Shown: positions 6,433 to 14,943 of the stretch, one piece after another | How positions within the stretch are numbered: the stretch's first letter is position 1 | Layout of the letters: each line of letters begins with the position of its first letter | From: a virus | Direction: 5' to 3' (one strand) | DNA length: 25,899 nt | IMG/VR virus record: IMGVR_UViG_3300021057_000032 | Coordinates: 1-25,899 of that record | Notes under the pieces: generated by a model | Database searches by the model: none | What the model was told of the DNA's origin: nothing | The model's input: only the letters and a program-made list of their open reading frames with translations | Made by a program: the position numbers and the translations under genes

Positions 6433-7840
6433 GCTCATCCGTCTCGATTTCGGCGCCTCCTCCGATCCCGGGCGCTACGGTCCCGACACCGGCCCCATGC
6501 ACTGGAACTGCTTTGTCGAGCCGGTGAAGGAAGGCAAGCACCCGGCCCCCCTCTACACCAAGGACGGCTACGACCTGTTCGCCACCATCACCAACGGTGG
6601 GGCGTGTCGCGGCATGATTGAGATGGGGACGTTCGTCTATGTCGTGTCCGGCACGCTGCTGGTCAAGGTCGATGCCTCCGGCAGGGTCACCGAGATCGGC
6701 GGCATCCCCGGCACCGCGGCGGTGTCCATGGCCCACAACGACAAGCCGTCGTCGCGCCAGCTGGTCATTGCCACCGACGGCAACCGCTACGTGGTGGAAA
6801 ACGACGTCATTTCCAACATCACCGACGAGGACATCCCGCCACCGGTCTCCGTCGCCTACTTGAACCAGCGCATCGTCTATGCGGCCGCCGACGGCTCCAT
6901 CGTTCCCTCGGCCGTCGACGAGGCGACCGATGTCTCGGCCTTGGATGAGGTCAACGCCGAAGCCAAGCCCGACAACATCGTCGCCATCGTCGAGCATCTG
7001 CAGGAAATCTGGGCGCTGGGCACCGAGTCGACGCAGGTGTTCACCGACACCGGCAATTCCACCGCCCCGTTGCGGCCGAACCCCTCCATCGTCATCCCCA
7101 AGGGGTGTTTGGGGCAGGGCACCATCGCCCAGCTGGACACGGATCTGTTCTGGGTCGGGGACGACGCCGTCGTCTATCGGGCGGCCGGCGCGCAATTGCA
7201 GCGCCTCTCCCACCACGGCGTCGAAAAGGCCATCCGCGAGACGACGGACAAGGCGAGCATCGAGGCGCTCGCCTACCACTACGGCGGCCACGCCTTTTAT
7301 ACCCTGTCCGGGCCGACCTGGACCTGGGAGTTCAACCGCACCACCCAGTGCTGGGATCCGCGCTTTTCCTACGGACTGTCGCGCTGGCGCGCCTCCAAGG
7401 CGGTGGCCTTCGCCGGCAAGGTCATCATCGGCGACTATGAAGACAACACCCTCTATGAAATCTCGCGCGATGCGTACGACGAAGCGGGGAGCAACCTGAT
7501 CTGGCGGGCGCGCACCGCCCCGATGCACGCCTACCCCAACCAGATATCTTGCGACGAGCTCTATTTGGACTTTGTCATGGGCACCGGGATCGTCTCCTCC
7601 GACGCGCATGCGAATGCCCCGAAGGTTGGCCTGCGCTGGTCGGATGACGGGGGGCAATCTTGGTCCAACCAGTTGTTCCGCGATCTCGGCGCCGTCGGGG
7701 TGAAAACTGCGCGCGTCACCTACGCCGGCTTGGGCTCGACGCAGCCGACGGGGCGCATCTGGGAAGTGGAGTGCTCCTCCCCGGTTGTTCGCTGCCTGAT
7801 GTACGCCGCGGTGCGCGGCGACAAGCTCTTGGTGTCCTAA
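6425..7840 (+). CDS. P22 gp10-like packaged DNA stabilisation / tail hub protein
   Basis: At 471 aa it is almost exactly the length of P22 gp10 (472). Features include an N-terminal RLDFGASSDPGRYG, the region with KDGYDLFATITNGG, repeated beta-propeller-like strands (YVVSGTLLVKVDASGRVTEI, RQLVIATDGNRYVVEND), the ALGTESTQVFTDTGN segment and a C-terminal WSNQLFRDLGAVGVKTARV block. In P22, gp10 forms the hexameric hub that joins the gp4 ring to tailspikes and needle and keeps DNA in the head. The ATG overlaps the end of the upstream adaptor gene, with GGAG a few bases before it, consistent with coupled synthesis of the two tail-machine parts. Confidence 0.85.
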   Translation: MGELIRLDFGASSDPGRYGPDTGPMHWNCFVEPVKEGKHPAPLYTKDGYDLFATITNGGACRGMIEMGTFVYVVSGTLLVKVDASGRVTEIGGIPGTAAVSMAHNDKPSSRQLVIATDGNRYVVENDVISNITDEDIPPPVSVAYLNQRIVYAAADGSIVPSAVDEATDVSALDEVNAEAKPDNIVAIVEHLQEIWALGTESTQVFTDTGNSTAPLRPNPSIVIPKGCLGQGTIAQLDTDLFWVGDDAVVYRAAGAQLQRLSHHGVEKAIRETTDKASIEALAYHYGGHAFYTLSGPTWTWEFNRTTQCWDPRFSYGLSRWRASKAVAFAGKVIIGDYEDNTLYEISRDAYDEAGSNLIWRARTAPMHAYPNQISCDELYLDFVMGTGIVSSDAHANAPKVGLRWSDDGGQSWSNQLFRDLGAVGVKTARVTYAGLGSTQPTGRIWEVECSSPVVRCLMYAAVRGDKLLVS

Positions 7841-7841
7841 C

Positions 7842-8066
7842 ATGGCCCGCCCGTCCCTCACCGCCCCGAAGCAGACCGACATCCTCATAGATCAGGATGG
7901 CAAGCCGACGGACGTGTTCCGCCGCTTCCTAGAGTTGGTTGCCTACCGGCTGACGGCGGTCGAGCAGGGCGCTTTCGACTACACCGCATTGGACACCGGC
8001 ACGGCGACCGCGGCGCAGATCGCTGCCGCCTTGAACACCTTCATGGATACGGCGACCGAGACCTAA
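7842..8066 (+). CDS. Small tail-associated hypothetical protein
   Basis: This 74-aa soluble protein begins one base after the gp10-like stop. The N-terminus PSLTAPKQTDILIDQDGKPTDVFRRFLE is a pattern often found in small podovirus tail-region proteins and at the base of fibres. The rest is Ala/Thr-rich helix (GTATAAQIAAALNTFMDTA). In P22 this slot holds the tail needle gp26, but this protein is far too short to be a full needle. It may be an adaptor or needle base. It is followed directly by the second copy of the two-hairpin element. Confidence 0.6.
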   Translation: MARPSLTAPKQTDILIDQDGKPTDVFRRFLELVAYRLTAVEQGAFDYTALDTGTATAAQIAAALNTFMDTATET

Positions 8067-8072
8067 TCAGGG

Positions 8073-8126
8073 TTGACGCCTCAGGCCACGGGCCTTTCGG
8101 CTATCGCCTACGGCGATAAAGGGGAA
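8073..8126 (+). repeat. Two-hairpin element, copy 2 (upstream of the GNAT gene)
   Basis: TTGACGCC (8073-8080). Outer stem GCC (8078-8080) with GGC (8099-8101), enclosing AGGCC-ACG-GGCCT (8083-8095). Second hairpin: perfect 7-bp TATCGCC-TAC-GGCGATA (8102-8118). AAAGGGGAA (8118-8126) is the ribosome binding site for ATG 8130. This is the cleanest copy. Confidence 0.75.
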
Positions 8127-8129
8127 CGC

Positions 8130-8546
8130 ATGATCCGCAGAGCCGCACTGTCCGATCTCACCCAATTGGCGGTGCTCGCCGAGGACTACTGCCGGCGCCG
8201 CAAGGAAGTCGCCTCCCGGGCGCGCATCCTGGCGACCCTGTCGGAACAGATCACGGACCTGCCGTTCTTTGTCGTTGAGAAGCAGGGCAAAGTGCTCGGA
8301 GGGCTTTCCCTGCACGTGATCGACCACCCCTTCTCGGGTCGTCCGATTGCAGGGAAAGCCCTTTGGTACACCAGCGAAGAGGGCAGGGGCTACGGCCTGT
8401 CGCTCCTCAGACATGCGGAAAAGTACGCCCGCTCCCTCGGGGCCCGGGAGATGTGGGTGGGGGTGGAAGACGAGCGGGCTTCGGCCCTGTTGCAGGCGCG
8501 GGGCTACGGCCTCGCCGAGCGCAAATTCAGAAAGGCTCTCAGCTAA
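8130..8546 (+). CDS. GNAT-family N-acetyltransferase
   Basis: This 138-aa protein has the GNAT order: IRRAALSDLTQLAVLAEDY at the N-terminus, strands FFVVEKQGKVLGGLSL, the beta4-alpha3 acetyl-CoA loop EEGRGYGLSLLRHAEKYARSLGA (R/G-x-G-x-G type, residues 84-106), and a C-terminal ASALLQARGYGLAERKF, a common GNAT ending. It would transfer an acetyl group from acetyl-CoA to an unknown amine. GNATs often occur as accessory genes in podovirus tail modules. I chose ATG 8130 rather than the longer frame from 8073, because 8073-8126 is the hairpin element and AAAGGGGAA stands at proper spacing. The stop abuts the next ATG. Confidence 0.82.
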   Translation: MIRRAALSDLTQLAVLAEDYCRRRKEVASRARILATLSEQITDLPFFVVEKQGKVLGGLSLHVIDHPFSGRPIAGKALWYTSEEGRGYGLSLLRHAEKYARSLGAREMWVGVEDERASALLQARGYGLAERKFRKALS

Positions 8547-9242
8547 ATGTGCGATCCCTTTGGCACCAAGAAAGCCGCCTCGCGGGCAGCCGAGGTCGCC
8601 GCCACTGGCGCGCGCCAGGCGGCCGACGCGCAATACGGGCTGACCCAAGAAGGGCTCAACTACCTGAAGCCCTTTGCGTCTGCGGGAACGGACGCCAACA
8701 ACCTGCTCGCCGACATCATCGGCACCAACGGCCCCGAGGCGCAGCAAAAGGCCTTGGGCATGTACAAGACCTCCCCCTCGGCCAACCTGTTGCAGCAAGT
8801 TAGAGATGAAATGGTGCGCGGCACGGTCGGCAAGTACGCGTCCGGTGGATTGTCCCGCTCGGGGGCGATCACCGAGGACCTGACGCGGCGCACCGCCGAT
8901 CTTGACCTCGGCAACTACGGCAACTGGGAAAATCTCATCAAGGGGCAGGGGCAGCAGGGCCTCAGTGCTGCTGGCTCGATGAGCACGGGCTACGGCCACC
9001 TCGGCGCCATCAAGGGCTCGGGGATTGCCGGCGAAGCCAATGCAAGGTCCGCAGGCATCACCAACAAGGCCAACGCCAACGCCAATCTGTGGGGCGGCGG
9101 GCTCAATCTCTTAGCCAACGTTGCCGGGTTCGGCATGGGCAACGACTGGTTCGGCAATAATGGAAGTGCGGCGCGCGGTACGCTGAACACGGCCAATGGC
9201 CCCAGCGGCGCGGCATCGTCGTGGATGCCTAACTCATGGTGA
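8547..9242 (+). CDS. Internal virion / DNA ejection-type protein (P22 gp7 position)
   Basis: This 231-aa protein starts directly after the GNAT stop. The N-terminus is Ala-rich and helical (KKAASRAAEVAATGARQAADAQYGLTQEGLNYLKPFASAGTDANNLL), the familiar opening of small podovirus internal virion or DNA-transfer proteins. A central Gly/Ser region (GGLSRSGAITEDLTRRTAD, GSMSTGYGHLGAI) is followed by NKANANANLWGGGLNLLANVAGFGMG, a hydrophobic Gly-rich segment that could insert into a membrane. In P22 three such proteins (gp7, gp20, gp16) leave the head with the DNA to build the transfer channel, and the next two genes are good partners. Family placement rests on composition and order, not on a catalytic motif. 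Confidence 0.68.
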   Translation: MCDPFGTKKAASRAAEVAATGARQAADAQYGLTQEGLNYLKPFASAGTDANNLLADIIGTNGPEAQQKALGMYKTSPSANLLQQVRDEMVRGTVGKYASGGLSRSGAITEDLTRRTADLDLGNYGNWENLIKGQGQQGLSAAGSMSTGYGHLGAIKGSGIAGEANARSAGITNKANANANLWGGGLNLLANVAGFGMGNDWFGNNGSAARGTLNTANGPSGAASSWMPNSW

Positions 9243-9253
9243 GGGTCTAACGC

Positions 9254-10861
9254 ATGCCGCTGCTCCCCGCGCTCTCCATCGATATGCCGCGCGAGCCGCG
9301 CTCGCCGCTCGACGTCCCGCAGTTGGAGCGCTCGTTCGCCTTTGGCAACCAGCTGGGCGAGCAGACGCGTGAGCGCAACCTGTTGAAAGACGTGGGTGCC
9401 TCGGCCGCTGGGGGGAACTACCTCGAGGCGGCGCAAAAGGCGATGCGCGGCGGCGATCTCAATACGGGATTGCAACTCAAGAAGCACGCCGCCAGTTTCG
9501 GCGAGGCCGACACCGAAAAGAAGCTCAAGCTGCTCGACTTCTTCACCCGCGGGGCGCAGGGCGCCGATACGCCGGAGAAATGGTCGGCGCTGCTCAACAT
9601 GGCGCAGGGCGTCTATGGGCCGAGCTACGACATCGGCCCGTTCTCCGACTTCGGCATGCGCGAGCAGGTCATCTCCTTCCTGTCGGATTCCAAGTCGACG
9701 TTGGAGCGCGAGAAGATCGCGGCCGAGACGCAAAAATTGCGCGCTGAGACCGCCCGCCTCGGGCAAAAAAACGCCATCGAGGAATCGATTGCGCGGCTTC
9801 TTTCGGGGGGCGATCCATCCGCGTCGGCCGTGCAGCCCCCCGCAACGTTCCAGCCGCAGTCCTACGAGGGGCCGACGCCGAACCCGATGGGCGTACAGCA
9901 GTCGGCACAGCAGGGGGTGCCGACCCTGGCACCGCAAGCGGCCCCCATGCAGATGCCGATCCAACCCGCTATGCAGCCACCATCCGTGCTCGCCCCCGGC
10001 ATCCAACTCGCCGCCGATGACAACGGCCAATCGATCGATACGCAGGCGCAAACGGAACTGACCCCGCCGGCCGAGTCGGCCCCGACAGGAGCCCCGAGCC
10101 CCGGCGCCGTCTATGACCTGCCTGGCGAAGAGGTGATCAATACGCCCTTCGGGCAGATGACGCGCGACCGCGCCCGCAAGCTGGGCATGGGCCTTGCCGC
10201 CTCGGGCAAGGGCGAGGCGGGAAGAATGATGATCGACGCCGCCTCTGGCGGTCCCGACCGCCTGGGCAAGGCGGGGCAGAACAAGATCGATTTGAAGCAG
10301 ATCGACGCCATCAATCACATCTCGCGCCTCAACGAAGTCAGCGCCACGATGAAGCCGGAATACCTGCAGATCCCGACCCGGGTCGGGATGGAGTGGAAAA
10401 GCCTCAAGGCCAAATTCGGCAAGCTGCCCGCCAATGAGCAGGCCGAGTTGAGCGGCTATGCCACCGCCCGCCGTGCCGCCGTCGACAACATGAGCCGTCT
10501 GCTCAACGAGCTGTCGGGTGCCGCCGTCTCCCCGCAGGAATATAAGCGCATCATCAAGACGCAGCCCGACGCCGGCATCGGCATGCTGGATGGCGACGAC
10601 CCGGTCACCTTCGAGGCCAAGCTGCAAGGCGCGCGCCGCCAGCAACTGCGTGCCATCGCCCGCTACAACTACATCCGCGGCCGTGGCTTCAAGGCGCGCC
10701 CGTGGGAGGCGATGGAGTTGGAAGACGTCGACGCCATCATCGACAAGCGCGGGGCCGAGCTTGAGCGCCAGATCCGCGATCAGAACCCTGGCGTCAACAC
10801 GCAAGGCATCCAGCAGGAATTGAAGCGGCGGCTGTCCAAGGAGTTCGGGATTCCGATCTGA
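9254..10861 (+). CDS. Large internal virion / DNA ejection protein (P22 gp20 position)
   Basis: This 535-aa protein has GAGGG 8 bases before ATG 9254. Its N-terminal 140 residues are mostly helical (LERSFAFGNQLGEQTRERNLLKDV, YLEAAQKAMRGGDLNTGLQLKKHA). A coiled coil follows at about 148-176 (TLEREKIAAETQKLRAETARL). Residues about 195-260 form a Pro/Gln/Ala-rich flexible linker. The C-terminal half is helical again, with NEVSATMKPEYLQIP and RRAAVDNMSRLLNELSG. A long helical protein with a flexible linker fits unfolding and passage through the tail during DNA ejection. The stop codon shares one base with the next ATG, coupling it to the following ejection protein. Confidence 0.66.
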   Translation: MPLLPALSIDMPREPRSPLDVPQLERSFAFGNQLGEQTRERNLLKDVGASAAGGNYLEAAQKAMRGGDLNTGLQLKKHAASFGEADTEKKLKLLDFFTRGAQGADTPEKWSALLNMAQGVYGPSYDIGPFSDFGMREQVISFLSDSKSTLEREKIAAETQKLRAETARLGQKNAIEESIARLLSGGDPSASAVQPPATFQPQSYEGPTPNPMGVQQSAQQGVPTLAPQAAPMQMPIQPAMQPPSVLAPGIQLAADDNGQSIDTQAQTELTPPAESAPTGAPSPGAVYDLPGEEVINTPFGQMTRDRARKLGMGLAASGKGEAGRMMIDAASGGPDRLGKAGQNKIDLKQIDAINHISRLNEVSATMKPEYLQIPTRVGMEWKSLKAKFGKLPANEQAELSGYATARRAAVDNMSRLLNELSGAAVSPQEYKRIIKTQPDAGIGMLDGDDPVTFEAKLQGARRQQLRAIARYNYIRGRGFKARPWEAMELEDVDAIIDKRGAELERQIRDQNPGVNTQGIQQELKRRLSKEFGIPI

Positions 10862-13119
10862 TGGGGCAATATTCCGATCTGCTGCTTAAGACTCAAGCGC
10901 CGGCGCCCAGCACCCCGAAGACGTACTCGGATTTGCTGTTCGGCGGCGCGGCGCCGGCCGATCCGGCGCAACCAAGCGCTGAGGCCGATGCCGACACATG
11001 GCTGCATCGCCGCGGCCAGGACATCATGGGCAAGCACGACCCGCGCTTTAAGGGGCTGCCGGCTTTGACCGATGAGTTGGTGGCAGAGAAGTCGTTCGAT
11101 GTCACCCGTCCCATGGCCCTGTCGTCGCTGCTCAACTCCTCCGATGAGCAATTGCGGGACATCGCCAAGAGCCATTTGGGCGACCGTTTTATCAGCATGC
11201 AGACGGACGCCAACGGCTATACGGTGATGCGGTATAAGGGAAAGGACGGGACCGAAAAGGACGCCTACCTCAACCAACCCGGCCTGGACGTCAATGATCT
11301 GGGGCGTATCGGTACGGCGGCGGTTCCGTATGTGCTCAGCTCCACCGGCATTGGCAAGGCTACCAAGGGATTGGGATGGGGCCTGCAAGCCCTCGCGCAG
11401 TTCACGGGTGCGGGCGGGCAATCCATTCTCCAGGATCTGCTGCAGGCGCCGCTCGGCAGCGAGCAGGGGGTCGAGCTTCCCAAAGCCAGCACCGTTGCCG
11501 TTGCGGCGGGCGCCGTGCCACCCCTGCAAACAGCCATGGCCGCCCTGGCGCGGAAGTTCATCACGGTTCCCGCGTTGTTCGACGAGACCACCGGGACGCT
11601 GACGCCCAAGGGCGAAGCCGCCGCCAAGTCCGCCGGCGTCGATCCGGCTGAACTGAGCCGCGAAGCCCAGAAGGTGTTCGCCAAGACTTACGCCATGGAC
11701 CCCGACGCGGCACAAGCGGCGACGCGCGCCACCGTCGAGCCCTTCGGCATTCCCACATCAAAGGGGCAACTTTCCAAAGACCCTTATCTGCTGACGCAGG
11801 AGGAGGGCATGCGCCGCCGCCTCTATGGCGAGAACGCGCAGGACATTATGCGCGCCTTCGACGTTGAGCAGAGCCAGGCGGTGCGCGAAGCCGCACTAGG
11901 GTCAAAGCCGCAATCGGTGACGACCGCCATCGCCCCGCAGCGCCGCCCCGCCAGCGCCCCGCAGGACGCCAACCCCATGGTTCTGGGCCAATCGGTGCGC
12001 GATGGCACCAACGCCGCCCGCGAGGCGGCACGCGCCGCCGAAAACGAGGCCTGGGACAAGGTTGGGCCGCTGACCGCCACCAAGGACGCCCTCGACACGC
12101 TGCCGGCGTCCCTGGAAACGCGGCTGGGCGTCGACGTCATCGTCGATGCCGAGACGACTCCCGCTGCCGCCAAGATGGCGCAGGAAATGGACCGCTTCGT
12201 CTCCGGTGAGGCGCCGCAGCGCGTCGCCAATGTTTTAAGAAGCAACCCGGTGCAATCGGTCGATCTGATGCGCCGGCGCCTGCTGTCGATGTCCCGCGGG
12301 GCGCAAACGCCCTCCGACAAGCGGGCCGCCACTGCCCTCTATGACGGGTTCAACGATTGGATCGACGACGCGGCCAACAAGAACCTGCTGGCCGGCGATC
12401 CGGGCGCGGCGGCGCAATTGAAGGTGGCGCGCGGCTTCACCAAGGAGGTGCGCGCGTTGTTCGAGCCGTCCGTGGCCGGGCGCGCGTCTCCCGCCGGCCG
12501 CCGTCTGGCCGCCGTCATGGAGACGGCCGACAGCCCGGAAGGGGTGATCAATCAGTTGCTCGGCTCCACCGGTAGCCGCGGGGTCGACCAGGGGACGACC
12601 CAGGCGCTGACCAACTTGAAGCAAGCCTTGGAGCGCTTTGCGCCCGCCGACATCGCCAAATCCACATGGGACGACGTGCGCCTCGCCTACTGGGTGCGCC
12701 AGGTGCAGGGGCGCAACGGCGAAATGCTCGGGCCCACGGCGATCATGAATAATGTCAAGGCCGCGCTCGCCAATCAGCAGTCGGTGGTGCGCGCCCTCTA
12801 TGCGCCCGAGGAGGTCCGGCTGATCCGCCAGTTCGTGCAGGCCATGGAGACGATCTCCTTCAAGCCGCCGAATGCGTCGGGCAGTGGCTACACGACCGCG
12901 TCTTTCTTCAAGGACTGGGTCGGCAAATTCTTCGAAGCCTTCGGCCTCAAGTCCAAGCTGGCACAAACAGCGGTTGAACTCTCAGGACTGCCGAAGGCGC
13001 ACGGCACGGCGGCGGCGCGGGCCGCGGTTGATCAATCTGTCAAGCCTCGTCCACCCAACCTCGTGCCGGCGGTAACACCTCTTGGCGCGGCTTACGGAAA
13101 AGACGGTAACGCCCGCTGA
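10861..13119 (+). CDS. Large internal virion / DNA ejection protein (P22 gp16 position)
   Basis: This 752-aa protein is the largest in the ejection block. Its N-terminus carries two copies of a YSDLL motif (residues 4-8 and 22-26). Next come a domain with DVTRPMALSSLLNSSDEQLRDIAKSHLGD, a QTDANGYTVMRYKGKDG strand pair, and a Gly/Ala-rich hydrophobic segment (IGTAAVPYVLSSTGIGK to ALAQFTGAGGQS) that may touch membranes. A long helical, Ala/Arg-rich C-terminal region follows. No lysozyme or transglycosylase catalytic motif was found. Position and size match the third ejection protein of P22-like phages. Its last 80 bases overlap the 3' end of an opposite-strand membrane-protein gene. The stop is TGA at 13117-13119. 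Confidence 0.68.
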   Translation: MGQYSDLLLKTQAPAPSTPKTYSDLLFGGAAPADPAQPSAEADADTWLHRRGQDIMGKHDPRFKGLPALTDELVAEKSFDVTRPMALSSLLNSSDEQLRDIAKSHLGDRFISMQTDANGYTVMRYKGKDGTEKDAYLNQPGLDVNDLGRIGTAAVPYVLSSTGIGKATKGLGWGLQALAQFTGAGGQSILQDLLQAPLGSEQGVELPKASTVAVAAGAVPPLQTAMAALARKFITVPALFDETTGTLTPKGEAAAKSAGVDPAELSREAQKVFAKTYAMDPDAAQAATRATVEPFGIPTSKGQLSKDPYLLTQEEGMRRRLYGENAQDIMRAFDVEQSQAVREAALGSKPQSVTTAIAPQRRPASAPQDANPMVLGQSVRDGTNAAREAARAAENEAWDKVGPLTATKDALDTLPASLETRLGVDVIVDAETTPAAAKMAQEMDRFVSGEAPQRVANVLRSNPVQSVDLMRRRLLSMSRGAQTPSDKRAATALYDGFNDWIDDAANKNLLAGDPGAAAQLKVARGFTKEVRALFEPSVAGRASPAGRRLAAVMETADSPEGVINQLLGSTGSRGVDQGTTQALTNLKQALERFAPADIAKSTWDDVRLAYWVRQVQGRNGEMLGPTAIMNNVKAALANQQSVVRALYAPEEVRLIRQFVQAMETISFKPPNASGSGYTTASFFKDWVGKFFEAFGLKSKLAQTAVELSGLPKAHGTAAARAAVDQSVKPRPPNLVPAVTPLGAAYGKDGNAR

Positions 13120-13336
13120 AAAAGTCCATCGCGAAACTGACGCCCAGCACGGCGACCGTGATAACGGCCACCCAAAGCCATTGGCCACGGCTGGCCTTGT
13201 CGTGGACGAAGCTGGCGAGTGCGTAGAGGAAGACGAGAGGCGCGATGGTCAATGCCATCGCCCAGAAGCCCCGCTTCAGGTTGCGGCGGAGCGAAATCCA
13301 CGAATACCAGGGCAATTCCCACGTCGGCCGTATCAA
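13040..13336 (-). CDS. Small two-helix membrane protein on the opposite strand (A)
   Basis: This is 98 aa from TTG at 13336-13334. AGAGGT lies 6 bases upstream of that TTG on the minus strand (13348-13343). An internal ATG at about 13260 has no such site. Two hydrophobic helices are clear: residues 24-44 (FWAMALTIAPLVFLYALASFV) and 52-73 (QWLWVAVITVAVLGVSFAMDFF). A short HDKASRG turn separates them, and a basic stretch RYRLFRKPR follows. The positive-inside rule suggests both ends are cytoplasmic. It runs against the late operon, overlapping the ejection gene's 3' end by 80 bases, and its start is only 26 bases from the next plus gene's ATG. Function unknown; superinfection exclusion or a holin-like role are possible. 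A similar gene lies at 14680-14889. Confidence 0.65.
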   Translation of the reverse strand: MIRPTWELPWYSWISLRRNLKRGFWAMALTIAPLVFLYALASFVHDKASRGQWLWVAVITVAVLGVSFAMDFFSGRYRLFRKPRQEVLPPARGWVDEA

Positions 13337-13362
13337 TGGACTACCTCTTATAGGTCCCCCGC

Positions 13363-14751
13363 ATGGCCCAATCCGTAGCACGCCGCCAGCCGAATTTCCT
13401 CGAAATTCTGGCGCGAAATCCCCATGGCTGGGGGCCGGAAGGCCTCGCGTCGCCGGAGGAGGGGTTCCCCGACCCCAACGCCACGGAGCGGGGGCAGAAC
13501 GCCCTTGCCATGTTCGGGCCGATGGCGGAAGCGGCCACACCCAATCTTCTGCAGGCGGCCGCCGATCCACGGGGCGCCGCACGGGCCGAAGGGGTGGCCA
13601 TGGCCGAGGAAGTCCCTTACCTCATGGCCGGACCTGTGTTGGGCACAGCGGGACGGGTAGCGCGCGCCACCCCCCGCTTGACCGCCGCGCTCGGTGGCCT
13701 TGGGTTGACCGCCATTCCTTCCAAGGCGGGGTCGAAAGACAAAGGCAAGGCGACGGAAGGCGGCAGCGCCGAGGTCAAGAAGCTGCAGGAGAAGATGCGC
13801 GCCGCCGGTCTCTATTCTGGCCCCATCGACGGGCGACTCGATCCGGACGGCCCGACGATGAAGGCCAAAAAAGAGTACGACAAGCTCGAGGCTGACCGCG
13901 AGAAGCGCGAGACCGAGCGCAAAAAGATCGAGGCGGGCGAAAAGGAAACGCAGCGCCTGGCGGAAGAGTCTGCCCGCAAGTCCAAAGAGCGCGCCGAAGG
14001 GACGAAGCGCCTCAAGGAAATGGACGAGAACGAGACTTGGTACGGAAAGGCGGCGAGGGAGTACGGTCCGTGGGCTGGCGGGGCTGCCGGCCTTCTGCTC
14101 GGTTACAAAATGCGCTCTGGAGCAGCGCGCAAATTTGCCGCTGAGAGCCAGGAAGCCGCGAACAAGGCGAACAGCTTCATTGTAGGTCGCGGGCCCGTCC
14201 CACCTCGCGCTGGTGGCGTCAACCGCTTCTGGCAGGAAGGCGGCGGCGCCGCCGTACCGTTCACGGCGGCGCCGAAAGCCAAGCACGCCATCAAGAGCAA
14301 CAAGGCGGCCGCTTCCGCCACCACGCTGTACCCACCGCTGTCAACGCGCGGGAAGTATTTGCAGTTGGGCGACGCGACGAAGATGGCTGGCATTGGCGCC
14401 GAGATGGGGGCGAGCCAAATTGCCGCGAATGCAGCGCATGATGAACTGCGGTCGGCCCAGAAGGCCGTAGCCGACGACCCGAGCGAAGCCAACATCCAGC
14501 GGCTTGAAACAGCACGCAATATCTATGCGGCGGCGGAAGGGGCGGCAATGCTGGGCCGCGGCGCGCTTCTCGGTTACGGTGCCGTAGGAATCCCGACAAA
14601 GACCTATAAGAGAACGCGCCCTGACGTTAACCGCGCCGACGCTGAGCGCACTCGGGTTGATGCGATCATCAATCAAACATCACGTACGCCGCCGAATGGT
14701 GTAGCGATCAAAAAACCACAACGCCAGCGCGGCAAGAATAAGAAGCCCTGA
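13363..14751 (+). CDS. Internal virion protein with a peptidoglycan-binding-like repeat
   Basis: This 462-aa protein is in the ejection block. Residues about 136-172 resemble a PG_binding_1 domain: EVKKLQEKMRAAGLYSGPIDG, RLDPDGPTMKAKKEY, with the hallmark LQ..L...GLY.GPIDG..D..T..A. A strongly charged Glu/Lys coiled coil follows (about 168-222), then a Gly-rich hydrophobic stretch (PWAGGAAGLLLGYKM) and an Ala-rich helical C-terminus with a very basic end (KKPQRQRGKNKKP). A wall-binding domain would suit a protein that enters the periplasm during DNA injection. No hydrolase motif was seen. ATG 13363 has only a weak AGGT upstream. Its 3' end overlaps an opposite-strand gene by 72 bases. Confidence 0.68.
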   Translation: MAQSVARRQPNFLEILARNPHGWGPEGLASPEEGFPDPNATERGQNALAMFGPMAEAATPNLLQAAADPRGAARAEGVAMAEEVPYLMAGPVLGTAGRVARATPRLTAALGGLGLTAIPSKAGSKDKGKATEGGSAEVKKLQEKMRAAGLYSGPIDGRLDPDGPTMKAKKEYDKLEADREKRETERKKIEAGEKETQRLAEESARKSKERAEGTKRLKEMDENETWYGKAAREYGPWAGGAAGLLLGYKMRSGAARKFAAESQEAANKANSFIVGRGPVPPRAGGVNRFWQEGGGAAVPFTAAPKAKHAIKSNKAAASATTLYPPLSTRGKYLQLGDATKMAGIGAEMGASQIAANAAHDELRSAQKAVADDPSEANIQRLETARNIYAAAEGAAMLGRGALLGYGAVGIPTKTYKRTRPDVNRADAERTRVDAIINQTSRTPPNGVAIKKPQRQRGKNKKP

Positions 14752-14889
14752 GGCGACAAACACCCAGGAAGTCCCAAATAAGGTGTCGAGGATCATGTTG
14801 GGACCGATGAAGGCGATCCCGACAACCAGCAGAACAATGAAATAGGCGGCGTCGCCGATCCAATCGCCCCACGTGCGCTTTTCGTCCAT
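14680..14889 (-). CDS. Small two-helix membrane protein on the opposite strand (B)
   Basis: This is 69 aa from ATG 14889-14887, with a perfect AAGGAG (14901-14896) 6 bases upstream on the minus strand. The frame extends to an earlier Met, but this site fixes the start. Helix 1 is residues 14-34 (AAYFIVLLVVGIAFIGP) and helix 2 is 41-60 (SWVFVASGLLILAALALWFF), followed by the basic end DRYTIRRRT. Layout, FF-x(1-3)-RY ending and antisense position match the gene at 13040-13336, so they may be distant relatives. It overlaps the 3' end of the PG-binding protein gene by 72 bases. Role unknown; candidates are exclusion of competing phages or lysis control. Confidence 0.72.
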   Translation of the reverse strand: MDEKRTWGDWIGDAAYFIVLLVVGIAFIGPNMILDTLFGTSWVFVASGLLILAALALWFFDRYTIRRRT

Positions 14890-14943
14890 GGCGCTCTCCT
14901 TCACAGCCCCTGCAACCTAGCACGCCCTAAAAGCGGAGCCAAT

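Noticed and set aside
6197-7888. Long minus-strand open frame (563 codons) across the gp4/gp10-like genes
   Set aside because: Antisense shadow caused by GC-rich third positions; low-complexity Arg/Gly/Asp/Val composition, and both plus genes have strong family patterns.
8990-10804. Minus-strand open frame of 604 codons across the ejection genes
   Set aside because: Composition is a mirror of the plus gene, no ribosome site or domain, and plus genes fit tightly.
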